A stretch of DNA of 45,453 nt, from positions 1,406 to 46,858 of the forward strand of contig PLXS01000039.1 in NCBI GenBank assembly GCA_003151515.1, written 5' to 3'. This document shows positions 10,365 to 19,286 of this stretch, piece after piece (position 1 is the first letter of the stretch; every line of letters starts with the position of its first letter). Below the pieces are notes generated by a model. It had not been told where the DNA came from. It saw only the letters and a program-made list of their open reading frames with translations, and did not search any database. The position numbers and the translations under genes were made by a program. Source of the stretch: Opitutaceae bacterium (GTDB lineage: Bacteria > Verrucomicrobiota > Verrucomicrobiia > Opitutales > Opitutaceae).

Positions 10365-11416
10365 GCATCGAGGCGCACGGCATCACGAAGGCCTTCGGGG
10401 CATTTGCGGCGCTCAACGGCGTCGACGTGAACGTGCCCAAGGGGAAGCTCGTCGCGCTCCTCGGGCCGTCGGGCTCGGGAAAGACGACGCTGCTTAGGAT
10501 CATCGCGGGGCTCGAGTTCCCGGACCCCGGAAGCGGCAGGGTGCTCTTCCACGGGGAGGACGTGACCGACCTGCCCGCGGGAAAGAGGAGGGTGGGGTTC
10601 GTCTTCCAGCATTATGCGCTCTTCAGGCACATGACGGTCTTTGAGAACGTGGCCTTCGGCCTGCGGGTGCGCCGGCACAGGGACCGCCCGTCTCGGGAGG
10701 GCATCGCCGAGCGCGTTCACCACCTGCTCCAGCTTGTTCAGCTCGAGGGCCTCGCGGGGCGCTACCCCTCACAGCTCTCGGGCGGCCAGCGCCAGCGTGT
10801 CGCGCTCGCCAGGGCCCTCGCCGTCGAGCCCAAGGTCCTCCTCCTGGACGAGCCCTTCGGGGCGCTGGACGCCCGCGTGCGCAAGGACCTGCGCCGGTGG
10901 CTGCGGCGCTTCCACGATGAGATCCATATCACGACCATCTTCGTGACCCACGACCAGGAGGAGGCGCTCGAGATCGCCGACCAGGTCGTCATCATGAACC
11001 AGGGCCGTGTCGAGCAGGTGGGCACGCCCCAGGAGGTATACGACAGGCCGGCTACGCCGTTCGTGTACCAGTTCCTGGGCAACGTTAACGTGCTGCGCGC
11101 CCCGGCGCTGGCGGTGGCCCTCGCCCAGACGGGCCACGGGGCGGAACAGAATCCCGACGGCCTTATCTACGTGCGCCCCCACGACATCGAGCTCACGCCC
11201 CACGACGCCGGCGGCGACGGCCTGTCGGCCGTGGTGCGCCACATCCACGCCGCGGGGCCTCAGGCGAGGGTCCTCTTGGAGCAGATACAGAGCCGCGAGC
11301 ATGTCGAGGTCGAGATCTCGCGCTCGGAGCTCTCCGATCTGGGCCTGAAGGTGAACGACCTCGTGCGGATTCGCCTCAGGATGGCCCATTCGTTCGAGGA
11401 GGATTACGCCATATAG
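10361..11416 (+). CDS. cysA: Sulfate/thiosulfate import ATP-binding protein CysA
   Basis: 351 residues. Walker A GPSGSGKT at about 35-42, Q-loop FQHYALF, signature [15 protein letters not shown], Walker [13 protein letters not shown] and switch histidine THDQEEALE are all intact. The C-terminal part ([15 protein letters not shown]) is the TOBE-like regulatory domain of CysA/MalK-type ATPases. It powers the CysTW channel from the cytoplasmic side. A GTG seven codons upstream is possible, but the ATG is preceded by a GGAGG-like stretch and fits the ATGA overlap with cysW. Confidence 0.96.
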   Translation: MSIEAHGITKAFGAFAALNGVDVNVPKGKLVALLGPSGSGKTTLLRIIAGLEFPDPGSGRVLFHGEDVTDLPAGKRRVGFVFQHYALFRHMTVFENVAFGLRVRRHRDRPSREGIAERVHHLLQLVQLEGLAGRYPSQLSGGQRQRVALARALAVEPKVLLLDEPFGALDARVRKDLRRWLRRFHDEIHITTIFVTHDQEEALEIADQVVIMNQGRVEQVGTPQEVYDRPATPFVYQFLGNVNVLRAPALAVALAQTGHGAEQNPDGLIYVRPHDIELTPHDAGGDGLSAVVRHIHAAGPQARVLLEQIQSREHVEVEISRSELSDLGLKVNDLVRIRLRMAHSFEEDYAI

Positions 11417-11463
11417 GCCCCCTTGCCCAGATTTCCAAGACAAGCAACAAACCCAAAACAGCA

Positions 11464-12447
11464 ATGGCCAAGATATACAACGACATCACCGAGACGGTCG
11501 GCAACACGCCGCTCGTACGCCTCAACCGGACCGCAAGCGCCCACGGCGCCCAGGCGGAGATCCTGCTCAAGCTCGAATTCTTCAACCCGCTCTCGAGCGT
11601 GAAGGACCGCATCGGCCTCTCCATGATCGACGACGCCCTGAAGAGCGGCCGCATCAACAAGGACACCGTGCTCATCGAGCCCACCAGCGGCAACACGGGC
11701 ATTGCCCTCGCCTTCGTGGCGGCGGCCCGCGGGCTGCGGCTCATCCTCACGATGCCCGAGACGATGACGACGGAAAGGCGCAAGATCCTCAAGGTCCTGG
11801 GCGCCCGCCTCGTGCTCACCGAGGGCGCCAAGGGTATGAAGGGCGCCATCGCCAAGGCCGAGGAGCTCGCCACGAAGATCCCGAACAGCGTCATCCTGCA
11901 GCAGTTCGCGAACCCCTCGAACCCCGCCATCCACCGGCGCACGACCGCCGAGGAGATCTGGAAGGACACCGACGGCAAGGTCGACATCGTCATCTCCGGC
12001 ATCGGCACCGGCGGGACCATCACCGGCGTCGGCGAGGTCATCAAGGCGCGCAAGCCCTCGGTCAAGATCATCGCCGTGGAGCCGGCCGGCTCCCCGGTCC
12101 TCTCCGGCGGCCAGCCCGGCCCCCACAAGCTGCAGGGCCTGGGCGCCGGATTCGTGCCGGCGGTGCTCAACACCAAGATCTACGACGAGGTGATCACGGT
12201 GAAGGAGGACGACTCCGCCCCGATAAGCAAGCAGGTCGCCAAGCTGGACGGCATCCCCGTGGGCATCTCCTCCGGCGCTGCCATCTGGGCGGCCATCCAG
12301 GTCGCGAAGCGCCCCGAGAACAAGGGCAAGATGATTGTCGCGATCATCCCGTCGTCGGCCGAGCGCTACCTCTCGTCGTGGCTCTTCGCCGACCTGAGCG
12401 TCGAGAGCGACTCCATCGAGGACCTCCTCGCGCCCGCCAAGGCATAG
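11464..12447 (+). CDS. cysK: Cysteine synthase (O-acetylserine sulfhydrylase)
   Basis: 327 residues, with the PLP-binding lysine about residue 47 in [11 protein letters not shown], the substrate loop [13 protein letters not shown], the phosphate-binding [13 protein letters not shown] and the active-site strand [11 protein letters not shown]. It replaces the acetyl group of O-acetylserine with sulfide to give cysteine, closing the sulfate assimilation route whose import genes precede it. The leader agacaagcaacaaacccaaa is A/C-rich without a Shine-Dalgarno sequence, like groES. It may be read through from cysA, 47 bases upstream. The sulfate reduction enzymes are not in the window. Confidence 0.97.
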   Translation: MAKIYNDITETVGNTPLVRLNRTASAHGAQAEILLKLEFFNPLSSVKDRIGLSMIDDALKSGRINKDTVLIEPTSGNTGIALAFVAAARGLRLILTMPETMTTERRKILKVLGARLVLTEGAKGMKGAIAKAEELATKIPNSVILQQFANPSNPAIHRRTTAEEIWKDTDGKVDIVISGIGTGGTITGVGEVIKARKPSVKIIAVEPAGSPVLSGGQPGPHKLQGLGAGFVPAVLNTKIYDEVITVKEDDSAPISKQVAKLDGIPVGISSGAAIWAAIQVAKRPENKGKMIVAIIPSSAERYLSSWLFADLSVESDSIEDLLAPAKA

Positions 12448-12469
12448 GGAGGCCGGCGACGGCCGCGAA

Positions 12470-12508
12470 AAGGGGCCCCGGCGCCGCGCTCGCGGTCCGG
12501 GGCCCTTT
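12470..12508 (+). terminator. Intrinsic terminator, probably bidirectional, between cysK and ctaG
   Basis: GGGCCCCGG pairs with CCGGGGCCC around an inner CCGC-GCTC-GCGG hairpin, with AA before and TTT after the stem. It lies between convergent genes, so it may stop transcription from both sides. The T-run is short. Confidence 0.7.
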
Positions 12509-12535
12509 CCGTTTGCGCGGGCGCGGCGGGCCCCT

Positions 12536-13327
12536 TCAGGCCCGCGCGCCCCTGCCGGAGGACGCGAACCACCTGAAGAAGAAGATCCCGAGCGCCGTCA
12601 GCGAGACGGCCATGCCCGAGACCTTCATGATGACGCCTGCGACAAGCTGGTCGTCGGCGGGGGAGAACCCCGCGATCAGGCGCGGCGCGAACTCGTAGGT
12701 CGGGTAGATGACGTAGCCCGCGAAAACGATGTACGCCGACACGGGGATCATCGCCACCTCAACGCCGAACACGTAGAGCATCCGCACCGGGTAGCTGGGG
12801 GCCGGGAACGCCACCGAGGGGCTCGCGATGGGCCACCAGTAGAGGATGGAGGCGGCGAGGAACATCAGGTGCTCGGCGACATGCACGAGCTTGTCCTGGA
12901 GGGTCCACTCGTAGAGGAAGGGCGCGTGCCATGCGCTGATCACACCGGCCGAGACGACCGCGCAAAACAGGGGATGGAGTACGACGCGCAGCGGCGCCCG
13001 AAGGCCGGGGCGCGAGAGGACGGGATCCACCATCCATGCCGGCGTCCCCAGAAGCATGAGGAATGGAACCGGGTACATGATCAGCATGTGCTGCACCATG
13101 TGCGCCGAGAGCAGGAAGCGCTCGCCGACCTGGTCCAGCGGGGAGCCGACCGCGAGGTAGAACAGGGCGAGGGCGAGGTAGAAGAGCGCGGCGCGGCGCC
13201 TCGGATACGGCGCCCCCGGGGCGAGCCTTCCCCGGAGCGGGCCGGCAAGCATCGCGTAGAGCCAGCCCGCCAGGATGAGCCCGCCCGTCAGGTAGGGTTC
13301 GTTGTGCCAGTGGCGCCAGTCGATCAT
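12536..13327 (-). CDS. ctaG: caa3-type oxidase assembly factor CtaG
   Basis: 263 residues from the ATG in MIDWRHWHNEPYL. About seven membrane helices are predicted. Conserved histidines occur in LLSAHMVQHMLIMYPVPFLM, ISAWHAPFLYEW and LVHVAEHLMFLAASILYWW, the pattern of the CtaG_caa3 family. The protein is needed for assembly of caa3 oxidase in Bacillus, probably through copper insertion at CuB. It is the last gene of the oxidase operon. A longer frame reaches back into the upstream coxIV gene and is less likely. Confidence 0.88.
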   Translation of the reverse strand: MIDWRHWHNEPYLTGGLILAGWLYAMLAGPLRGRLAPGAPYPRRRAALFYLALALFYLAVGSPLDQVGERFLLSAHMVQHMLIMYPVPFLMLLGTPAWMVDPVLSRPGLRAPLRVVLHPLFCAVVSAGVISAWHAPFLYEWTLQDKLVHVAEHLMFLAASILYWWPIASPSVAFPAPSYPVRMLYVFGVEVAMIPVSAYIVFAGYVIYPTYEFAPRLIAGFSPADDQLVAGVIMKVSGMAVSLTALGIFFFRWFASSGRGARA

Positions 13328-13361
13328 GCGGGAGGACCGGCGGGCCTTCGGGCCGCCGTCC

Positions 13362-13742
13362 TCAGGACACGATACGCACTGCGACCGGGCGGTCGGCAAG
13401 CGCCATCGTCAGCGGCTTGCTGGCATCCGCGCCGAAGAGCTTGAGGAGCGCCCACATGGTCCCGGACGCGAGCACGAGGCCGATGAAGAAGAGGATGGTG
13501 CACAGCGCCTTGTCCCAGCGCAGGTGCATGAAGTAGAAGATGACGAACATGAACTTCACGGCCGACAGGACGACGAGGACGCCCACCAGGAGCCACTTCA
13601 TGAAGGGCAGGTAAACCGTGACGAGCTCAAGGCCGGTGATGACCGCGAGCAGCATGGCAATCTGGACGAAGATCCAGAACTTGCTCTGCACGAGGCTTTG
13701 GACGGGGTCGTGGACGGCGGATGCGGAATCGGAGGCGCTCAT
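13362..13742 (-). CDS. ctaF: Cytochrome c oxidase subunit IV (caa3-type, CtaF-like)
   Basis: 126 residues with three hydrophobic segments: WIFVQIAMLLAVITGLELVTV, WLLVGVLVVLSAVKFMFVIFY and CTILFFIGLVLASGTMWALL. The phrase MFVIFYFMHLRWDK is typical of the prokaryotic subunit IV family (COX4_pro). It is a small membrane subunit that stabilises subunits I and III. It lies 22 bases after coxIII in the oxidase operon and has no Shine-Dalgarno sequence. Confidence 0.9.
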   Translation of the reverse strand: MSASDSASAVHDPVQSLVQSKFWIFVQIAMLLAVITGLELVTVYLPFMKWLLVGVLVVLSAVKFMFVIFYFMHLRWDKALCTILFFIGLVLASGTMWALLKLFGADASKPLTMALADRPVAVRIVS

Positions 13743-13764
13743 GGCGGGATGAATTCTTTGGGGG

Positions 13765-14385
13765 TCAGATGTACTCGAGCAGGTAGACGGCCGTGAAGAT
13801 CACGATCCAGACGATGTCGACGAAGTGCCAGTAGAGCCCCATCGACTCGACGTCGATCGCGTCCTTCTGGGTGAGGTTCCCGGTGAACGAGTATAGGAGC
13901 ATCCCGCTCAGCCAGATGACGCCGATCAGCACGTGCAGCCCGTGCGTGCCCGTGAGGGTGAAGAACGTCGTTCCCAGGATGCTGTTGGTGATCGTCAGGT
14001 GCTTCTCGTGCACGAACGTGTTGAACTCGAAGACCTGGCATCCGAGGAAGATGCACCCGAAGAAGATCGTCGTCAGGAGCGACCAGCGCATGCTCTTCAG
14101 GTTGCCCTTCTGGATGGCGTTCACCGCGAGCGCCATCATGAGGGAAGACATCAGCAGGATGAACGTCGAGAACGACGTGAGCTCGATGCTGAACACCTGC
14201 CTCGCGATGGGGGTGCCCGGCGGCGGGTGCAGGCGGTAGATGAGGTGCGTCGAGATGAGGCAGCCGAAGAACATGCAGTCCGACGCCAGGAAGGCCCACA
14301 TGAGGAGCTTCTTGTTCGGAATGCCCGTCGACGTGGTCGGGTCGTGATGGTGGTCCAGGGTGGCTGCGGCCGCTTGACTGCTCAT
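13765..14385 (-). CDS. ctaE: Cytochrome c oxidase subunit III
   Basis: 206 residues with five membrane helices, the short bacterial form. Recognisable stretches are NKKLLMWAFLASDCMFFGCLISTHLIYR, FFTLTGTHGLHVLIGVIWLSGML and the C-terminal WHFVDIVWIVIFTAVYLLEYI. It is a structural subunit at the proton-uptake side of the heme-copper oxidase. It lies between subunit I and subunit IV in the minus-strand operon. Confidence 0.95.
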   Translation of the reverse strand: MSSQAAAATLDHHHDPTTSTGIPNKKLLMWAFLASDCMFFGCLISTHLIYRLHPPPGTPIARQVFSIELTSFSTFILLMSSLMMALAVNAIQKGNLKSMRWSLLTTIFFGCIFLGCQVFEFNTFVHEKHLTITNSILGTTFFTLTGTHGLHVLIGVIWLSGMLLYSFTGNLTQKDAIDVESMGLYWHFVDIVWIVIFTAVYLLEYI

Positions 14386-14414
14386 GGAGAATGGGGGGTC
14401 CTTCGGAAGGGCGC

Positions 14415-16394
14415 TCAGTAGTGCTTCTGCGCGCCGTCGCCCTTGATGCTGCCGTCTGGATTGAGGTGGATGTGGTAGCCCTCGTTGCCCTCGAGGGACC
14501 AGAGGACGACCGCGACGAACATGATCGCCCCGCCGATAATCGTAACGGCGATCTTCGGGCCCCAGAAGCCCGGGTACTTCGTCGGGTCGGCCGGGTCGAC
14601 GACCGAGACGCCGATGGATCCGATAAGGATGCCCAGGCCCGCCAGGATCGGGTAGATCGACTGGAAGGGCATGTGTATGCCACCGTGGGTGTCCTCCGCC
14701 TTCGCGTGTTCGGCCTCCTCTTTCGCGATCTCATCCGCGTGCTGTTTCTCGTACCACCAGCTGTCGCGGGCGTGGATCGTCGGCGTGACCTGGAAGTTGT
14801 ACACGGGCGGCGGGTTCGGCAGGCTCCACTCGAGCGTGCGCGCGTCCCAGGGGTCCTTCAGCGAGCGCGGCCCCTTGTAGTAGGCGTAGACCATGGCGAT
14901 CAGGTAGATCGCCAGCCCGATCCCGAGAATGAAGGCGCCCACCGTGCAGATGAAGTTTCCGAGGTTCCAGCCCATGTTCCCATCGTAGGTGAACGTGCGC
15001 CTGGGCATGCCCTCGAGGCCGAGGAAGTGCATCGGGAAAAACGTCACGTTGAATCCGACGAAGATGACCCAGAACGAGGTCTTCCCCCAGAACTCGCTCA
15101 CGCGCCGGCCGAACATGAGGGGGAACCAGTACTGGATGCCGGCCAGCAGGGCGAAGAGCGAGCCGCCGATCAGGACGTAGTGGAAGTGCGCGACGATGAA
15201 GTAGCTGCCGTGCTGCTGCAGGTCGGCGGGAGCCGCCGCGTGCATGATGCCCGAGAACCCGCCGATCATGAACATCCACACGAAGCCGAGGGCGAACATC
15301 ATGGGCGTGCGCATCGTCAGGTGGCCGCCCCAGAGGGTTCCGATCCAGTTGAAGATCTTGACGCCCGTGGGAACCGCGATCGCCATCGTCATGAGCGCGA
15401 AGGCGGCGGTCGCCACCGTGCCCATGCCCGTCGTGAACATGTGGTGGCTCCACACGCCGAAGCCGAGGAACCCGATGCTGGCGCCCGAGAAGACGACGAT
15501 CGGGTAGCCGAAGAGGGGCTTGCGAGCGAAGGTCGGCAGGATTTCCGAGATGATGCCCATGGCGGGCAGGATCAGGATGTAGACCTCGGGGTGCCCGAAT
15601 ATCCAGAAGAGGTGCTGCCAGAGTATCGGCATCCCGCCGTTGGAAACCTCGAAGAAGTTGGTGCCGAAGAGCCGGTCCATCATGATCTCGACAAGGGCGA
15701 TCGTGATCGCCGGGAAGGAGAGGATGATGAGGAACGAGGTGACGAGCGTCATCCACGTGAACACCGGCAGGCGCATCATGGCCATGCCGGGCGCGCGCAG
15801 GTTGATGATCGTCACGATGAAGTTGAGCGCCGCCGCTATCGAGGCGACGCCCAGCAGCTGCAGGCCCATGACCCACATGTCGACCGCGTGGGTCGGGCTG
15901 TAGGTGCGCGTCGTCAGCGGGGTGTAGCCGAACCAGCCGGCGTCGGGCGCGCCGTCGGGCCTGAACCAGCCTATGTTGAGGATGATCGCGCCCACCAGGA
16001 ACGTCCAGAACGAGAACGCGTTGAGCCTCGGGAACGCCACGTCGCGCGCCCCGATCTGCAGGGGCATGATGAAGTTGAAGAACGCGGCGCCCAGGGGCAT
16101 GACGACGAGGAAGATCATCGTCGTCGCGTGCATCGTGAACATCTCGTTGTACTGAGCCGACGAGAGGAACGTGTTGTTGGGAACGGCGAGCTGGATGCGG
16201 ATGAAGAGCGCCTCGAGGCCGCCCACCACCAGGAAGAACAGGGCCGACGCCCCGTAGAGGAGGCCGATGCGCTTGTGGTCCACGGTCGTCAGCCAGCTCA
16301 TGAGGCCCGTCTGTGCCGTCGGGCGCCAGAGCACGAACGGCTTCGCCGCCTGCTCCTCCTTCGCGATGAAATCGGTCTTTGCCAGTGCTTCCAT
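14415..16394 (-). CDS. ctaD: Cytochrome c oxidase subunit I (caa3-type)
   Basis: 659 residues from MEALAKTDF. The heme-copper core is intact: heme a ligand MHATTMIFLVVMP, the CuB/cross-link region FWIFGHPEVYILILPAMGI, the K-channel area and late ligands in YFIVAHFHYVLIGG. After the twelve core helices a charged, His/Glu-rich segment (DEIAKEEAEHAKAEDTHGG) leads to two further helices (YPILAGLGILIGSIGVSV and IAVTIIGGAIMFVAVVLWSL), the extended C-terminus seen in caa3-type subunits. It reduces O2 to water at heme a3-CuB and pumps protons. It starts eight bases after coxII. Confidence 0.97.
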   Translation of the reverse strand: MEALAKTDFIAKEEQAAKPFVLWRPTAQTGLMSWLTTVDHKRIGLLYGASALFFLVVGGLEALFIRIQLAVPNNTFLSSAQYNEMFTMHATTMIFLVVMPLGAAFFNFIMPLQIGARDVAFPRLNAFSFWTFLVGAIILNIGWFRPDGAPDAGWFGYTPLTTRTYSPTHAVDMWVMGLQLLGVASIAAALNFIVTIINLRAPGMAMMRLPVFTWMTLVTSFLIILSFPAITIALVEIMMDRLFGTNFFEVSNGGMPILWQHLFWIFGHPEVYILILPAMGIISEILPTFARKPLFGYPIVVFSGASIGFLGFGVWSHHMFTTGMGTVATAAFALMTMAIAVPTGVKIFNWIGTLWGGHLTMRTPMMFALGFVWMFMIGGFSGIMHAAAPADLQQHGSYFIVAHFHYVLIGGSLFALLAGIQYWFPLMFGRRVSEFWGKTSFWVIFVGFNVTFFPMHFLGLEGMPRRTFTYDGNMGWNLGNFICTVGAFILGIGLAIYLIAMVYAYYKGPRSLKDPWDARTLEWSLPNPPPVYNFQVTPTIHARDSWWYEKQHADEIAKEEAEHAKAEDTHGGIHMPFQSIYPILAGLGILIGSIGVSVVDPADPTKYPGFWGPKIAVTIIGGAIMFVAVVLWSLEGNEGYHIHLNPDGSIKGDGAQKHY

Positions 16395-16402
16395 GTTGCG
16401 GA

Positions 16403-17653
16403 TTACTTGAGGCTCCTCAGGTACGAGACGAGGGCGTCCTCGTCCTCCGGCGTGAGCTTGATGTTGTTGAGCAGGTAGCCGCTCACCCACATCTTGTTGC
16501 CGGGCTTCACGGCGCCCGGGTTGTGGATCCAGCGGTGGAGCTCGTCGCGGTTGTTCTCGAGCAGGCCGCCGGCGATCGTCGTGCGGGCTCCCACGTGGGT
16601 GAGCTCCGGGCCGGTGACGCCGACCGCGCCGTCTCCGCGGATGGTGTGGCAGCTGACGCAGGTCTTGGACTGGAAGAGGGCCCGGCCCTTGGCGATCAGA
16701 TCCGTGTCCTCGGCGTCGTCGGGCTTCTGCTGGCGGCGCCAGGCGTCGAGCGGCGAGGCCTCGAAGGCGTCGGTGTAGCCCGCCTCGTTCTGCCTGAACG
16801 TCCGGTAGGCCGCGAACTGCGGCTTGGGCTTGCCGGGGACCGCCTCGGCCCTGCGGGCGGGCGCCATCTGGTTGTTGAGCCACTCGTTGAACTCCCTCGG
16901 CCCTAGCGCGATCACCCTGAAGCGCATGACGGCGTGGGACTCGCCGCAGAACTCGGCGCACTGCCCCCAGAAGTATCCCGGCTTGTCCGCCTCGATCCAG
17001 AGGTGGTTGGCGCGGTTGGGGATCATGTCCACCTTGCCGGCGAGCTTCGGGATCCAGAAGCTGTGGATCACGTCGACCGCGCGCAGGGCGATCCGCACCG
17101 GCCTGCCGGCGGGGATCACGAGCTCGTTGCCCGTCGTCAGCGGCGCGCTCGCCGGCTTGCCCGTCGGGTCGAGCGTCTGCGCGGTCTCGCCCGTGTATTC
17201 AAACTTGAACCACCACTGGTACCCGGTCGCGGTGATCTCGTAGGCGTTCGCCTTCTCGTCCTCGGGCACGTCGAAGCTGTACCAGATGCCCTTGAGCGTC
17301 GGCACCGCGATGATGACCAGCGCGAAGACGGACGCGCCGATCAGGCTCACCTCGACCATCGGGTTGCCGTGGCCCTGATCGGGCGGCGCCGCGTGCTCGT
17401 CGGCCTCGGAGCGCGCCCGGAACCTGACCATCGCGTAGGCGAGGACGCTGCCGACCACCACGAAGATGAACAGGGTGACCCAGCATGTGACGTAGAAGAT
17501 CCGCAGCTGGTCGCGCGCCACCGGCCCCTCCGGCACGAGAGTCGACTGCGGTCCGTCAAACCAGACGCAACCCGAAAGCAGGCAGGCGCCGGCGAGGGCG
17601 GCTGCCGCGCCGGCCCACCGGGCGGCGCGCTGGGAAAACTGGGAATAACGCAT
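16403..17653 (-). CDS. ctaC: Cytochrome c oxidase subunit II with fused cytochrome c (caa3-type)
   Basis: 416 residues. Lipoprotein signal with lipobox LLSGC (Cys29), then two membrane helices. The CuA domain has all ligands: His197 in VIHSFW, then CAEFCGESHAVM with Cys232, Glu234, Cys236, His240 and Met243. A C-terminal cytochrome c domain carries CVSCH (Cys332, Cys335, His336) and a likely Met388 in GNKMW as distal heme ligand. The fusion defines a caa3 oxidase that passes electrons from its own cytochrome c through CuA to subunit I. It is the first gene of the minus-strand oxidase operon. Confidence 0.97.
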   Translation of the reverse strand: MRYSQFSQRAARWAGAAAALAGACLLSGCVWFDGPQSTLVPEGPVARDQLRIFYVTCWVTLFIFVVVGSVLAYAMVRFRARSEADEHAAPPDQGHGNPMVEVSLIGASVFALVIIAVPTLKGIWYSFDVPEDEKANAYEITATGYQWWFKFEYTGETAQTLDPTGKPASAPLTTGNELVIPAGRPVRIALRAVDVIHSFWIPKLAGKVDMIPNRANHLWIEADKPGYFWGQCAEFCGESHAVMRFRVIALGPREFNEWLNNQMAPARRAEAVPGKPKPQFAAYRTFRQNEAGYTDAFEASPLDAWRRQQKPDDAEDTDLIAKGRALFQSKTCVSCHTIRGDGAVGVTGPELTHVGARTTIAGGLLENNRDELHRWIHNPGAVKPGNKMWVSGYLLNNIKLTPEDEDALVSYLRSLK

Positions 17654-17700
17654 GAGTTCTGTCGTGAGTAAAGATGGGGCGGCTTTGGGCCGGACCGCGC

Positions 17701-17731
17701 AATAGAGTCGGGGAACATTTCGGCATTTCAA
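17701..17731 (-). promoter_or_regulatory. Candidate promoter of the oxidase operon
   Basis: On the minus strand TTGAAA and TCTATT are spaced by 19 bases, about 50 bases before the coxII start. The rest of the 246-base divergent region between coxII and azurin holds no further gene and no clear azurin promoter. The spacing is longer than ideal. Confidence 0.35.
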
Positions 17732-17899
17732 GCCATAATCGGACCCATTTTGGGGCCTAATAGGTGAGGCCGCTCCCATCGCCCGTCGGCCGGCACTCCG
17801 GAACGGGCGGCGGTGTCGCATCATCCACAGCGCGCGCATCTTCCGCGCATTGCATTTCGGTTTGCGATAAGGCCCGAACTGGGGGATGTTCGCGGTCCA

Positions 17900-18382
17900 A
17901 TGAAATTCCGAGTTCTTTTGATCACCGCGTTTGCTGCGATCGTCACTTCCGGCTGCGGCCAGAAGGCCTCCTCGGCGTCGACCGCCGCCGCCCCCGCGGG
18001 CCCGCGCGAGATCGAGATCACTGCTGGCGACACGATGAAGTACAGCATCAACTCGATCGAGGCGAAGCCGGGTGAGGAGATTAAGGTCATACTCACCAAC
18101 AACGGGACGCAGCCACTCGAGGTCATGGGCCACAACTGGGTCCTTCTCAAGGCGGGCACCGACGTCGCCGCCTTCGACGCCGCGGCGCTCTCCTCCAAGG
18201 ATACGGGCTACATACCGGCCGCGCTCAAGGATCAGATTATCGCGCACATCGACCTTCTTGGGCCGCGCAAGTCGGGCGAGGTGACCTTCAAGGCTCCGGA
18301 TGCCCCGGGCGACTATCCCTTCCTCTGCACGTTCCCGGCCCACTACCAGGTGGGGATGAAGGGCTTCCTGACGGTCAAGTGA
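17900..18382 (+). CDS. Azurin, lipoprotein type I copper protein
   Basis: 160 residues. The signal peptide ends in a lipobox TSGC (Cys19), so the protein is probably anchored by lipid in the periplasm. The type I copper ligands are all present: His78 (with the Gly77 carbonyl) in VMGHNWVLL, then Cys143, His148 and Met153 in FLCTFPAHYQVGMKG. Azurins carry single electrons between respiratory complexes. Divergent placement beside the caa3 oxidase suggests it donates to, or competes for, oxidase electrons; this is inferred. A longer frame starts 29 codons upstream but would place the signal peptide internally. Confidence 0.95.
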   Translation: MKFRVLLITAFAAIVTSGCGQKASSASTAAAPAGPREIEITAGDTMKYSINSIEAKPGEEIKVILTNNGTQPLEVMGHNWVLLKAGTDVAAFDAAALSSKDTGYIPAALKDQIIAHIDLLGPRKSGEVTFKAPDAPGDYPFLCTFPAHYQVGMKGFLTVK

Positions 18383-18423
18383 GCGGGGCCGCTGGCGGGT
18401 CGCGCCGGCCCCCGGCGCAACCC

Positions 18424-18855
18424 ATGGTTTCGGCGATGGCCCCCGAAACCGACCGCTACGTCGTCAGCACCGATCCCGGCCGGATCGACGCCGACTTCGT
18501 CAGCTGCGCTCTGGCGGACTCGTACTGGGCCCAGGGCCGCACGCGCGCCACCGTCGAGAAGTCGATCCGCAACTCGCTCTGCTTCGGGGTCTATGAGAGC
18601 GCCAGCGGAAGGCAGCTCGCGTTCGCCCGCGTCGTGACCGACGGCGCGACCTTCTCGTGGATTTGCGACGTCATCGTCGACAAGGACTGCAGGGGCAGGG
18701 GCCTTGGCAAGATGCTGATGGAGAGCGTCGCCAACCACCCGGTCGTCTCAGGTACGATGTGCCTGCTCGCGACCCGCGACGCGCACGGGCTCTACGAGAG
18801 GCACGGGTTTGTCCGGGCGGAGGCGATGAGGCGCCCGGCCCAGAAGAAGCCCTAA
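18424..18855 (+). CDS. GNAT-family N-acetyltransferase
   Basis: 143 residues from MVSAMAPETDRYVVSTD; a GTG overlapping the azurin stop and a later ATG (18436) are alternative starts. The acetyl-CoA binding motif A is VIVDKDCRGRGLGKMLME, followed by LLATRDAHGLYERHGF, the usual tyrosine-containing motif B. The substrate is unknown. It is probably cotranscribed with azurin and converges with the DUF420 gene, overlapping its stop by four bases. Confidence 0.88.
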   Translation: MVSAMAPETDRYVVSTDPGRIDADFVSCALADSYWAQGRTRATVEKSIRNSLCFGVYESASGRQLAFARVVTDGATFSWICDVIVDKDCRGRGLGKMLMESVANHPVVSGTMCLLATRDAHGLYERHGFVRAEAMRRPAQKKP

Positions 18856-19286
18856 TGCGGCGCGGGCCACCAGCGGTACAGGAAGAAGTACACCAGGACG
18901 CCGGTCACCGAGACGTAGTACCAGATCGGGAAGGTCACCCGGGCCCAGGCGCGGTGGCGCTCGAAATCGCCCTTGAGCGCAAAGGCGAAGGTCCGGGGCA
19001 CCAGGAAGGCGATCAGGGCGGCCAGCGGTATGTGGGTCCAGAGGATCGCAAGGTAGACCCAGCGCACCGCGCCCGTCCCCCCGAACGGCGCATGGGCGCT
19101 TCGCATCATGGCGTGGTAGGCCAGGTAGAAGCCGAGGAAGAGCGCCGAGGCGACGGCGGCGCTTAGCATGCAGGCGCGGTGCGCGGCCCGGTCGCCCCTC
19201 TTTATGAAGATGAAGCCCGCCGTGATGAGCAGGGTCGCGAGCCCGTTAAGGGAGGCCTCGATAGGCGGTATGTCGTGGACGGTCAC
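18852..19286 (-). CDS. DUF420 membrane protein, oxidase-associated
   Basis: 144 residues from a GTG that overlaps the ctaB stop (GTGA). Four hydrophobic helices are visible, with conserved polar positions ASALFLGFYLAYHAM, WVYLAILWTHIPLAALIAF and RHRAWARVTFPIWYYVSVTGV. This is the DUF420 family, which includes Bacillus YozB and is regularly linked to oxidase copper or heme maturation. The histidines in the second and third helices could bind a metal or heme. Coupling to ctaB supports a role in oxidase biogenesis. Confidence 0.85.
   Translation of the reverse strand: MTVHDIPPIEASLNGLATLLITAGFIFIKRGDRAAHRACMLSAAVASALFLGFYLAYHAMMRSAHAPFGGTGAVRWVYLAILWTHIPLAALIAFLVPRTFAFALKGDFERHRAWARVTFPIWYYVSVTGVLVYFFLYRWWPAPH

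Noticed and set aside
14391..16478. Long plus-strand open frame opposite coxI
   Set aside because: Antisense to an intact cytochrome oxidase gene; the product is a low-complexity Arg/Glu/Asp/Val-rich chain, as expected from GC-rich codon shadows.
18379..18423. GTG start of the acetyltransferase overlapping the azurin stop
   Set aside because: It would add a Gly/Ser/Arg/Pro-rich leader with no family similarity; a later ATG fits better, though it cannot be excluded.
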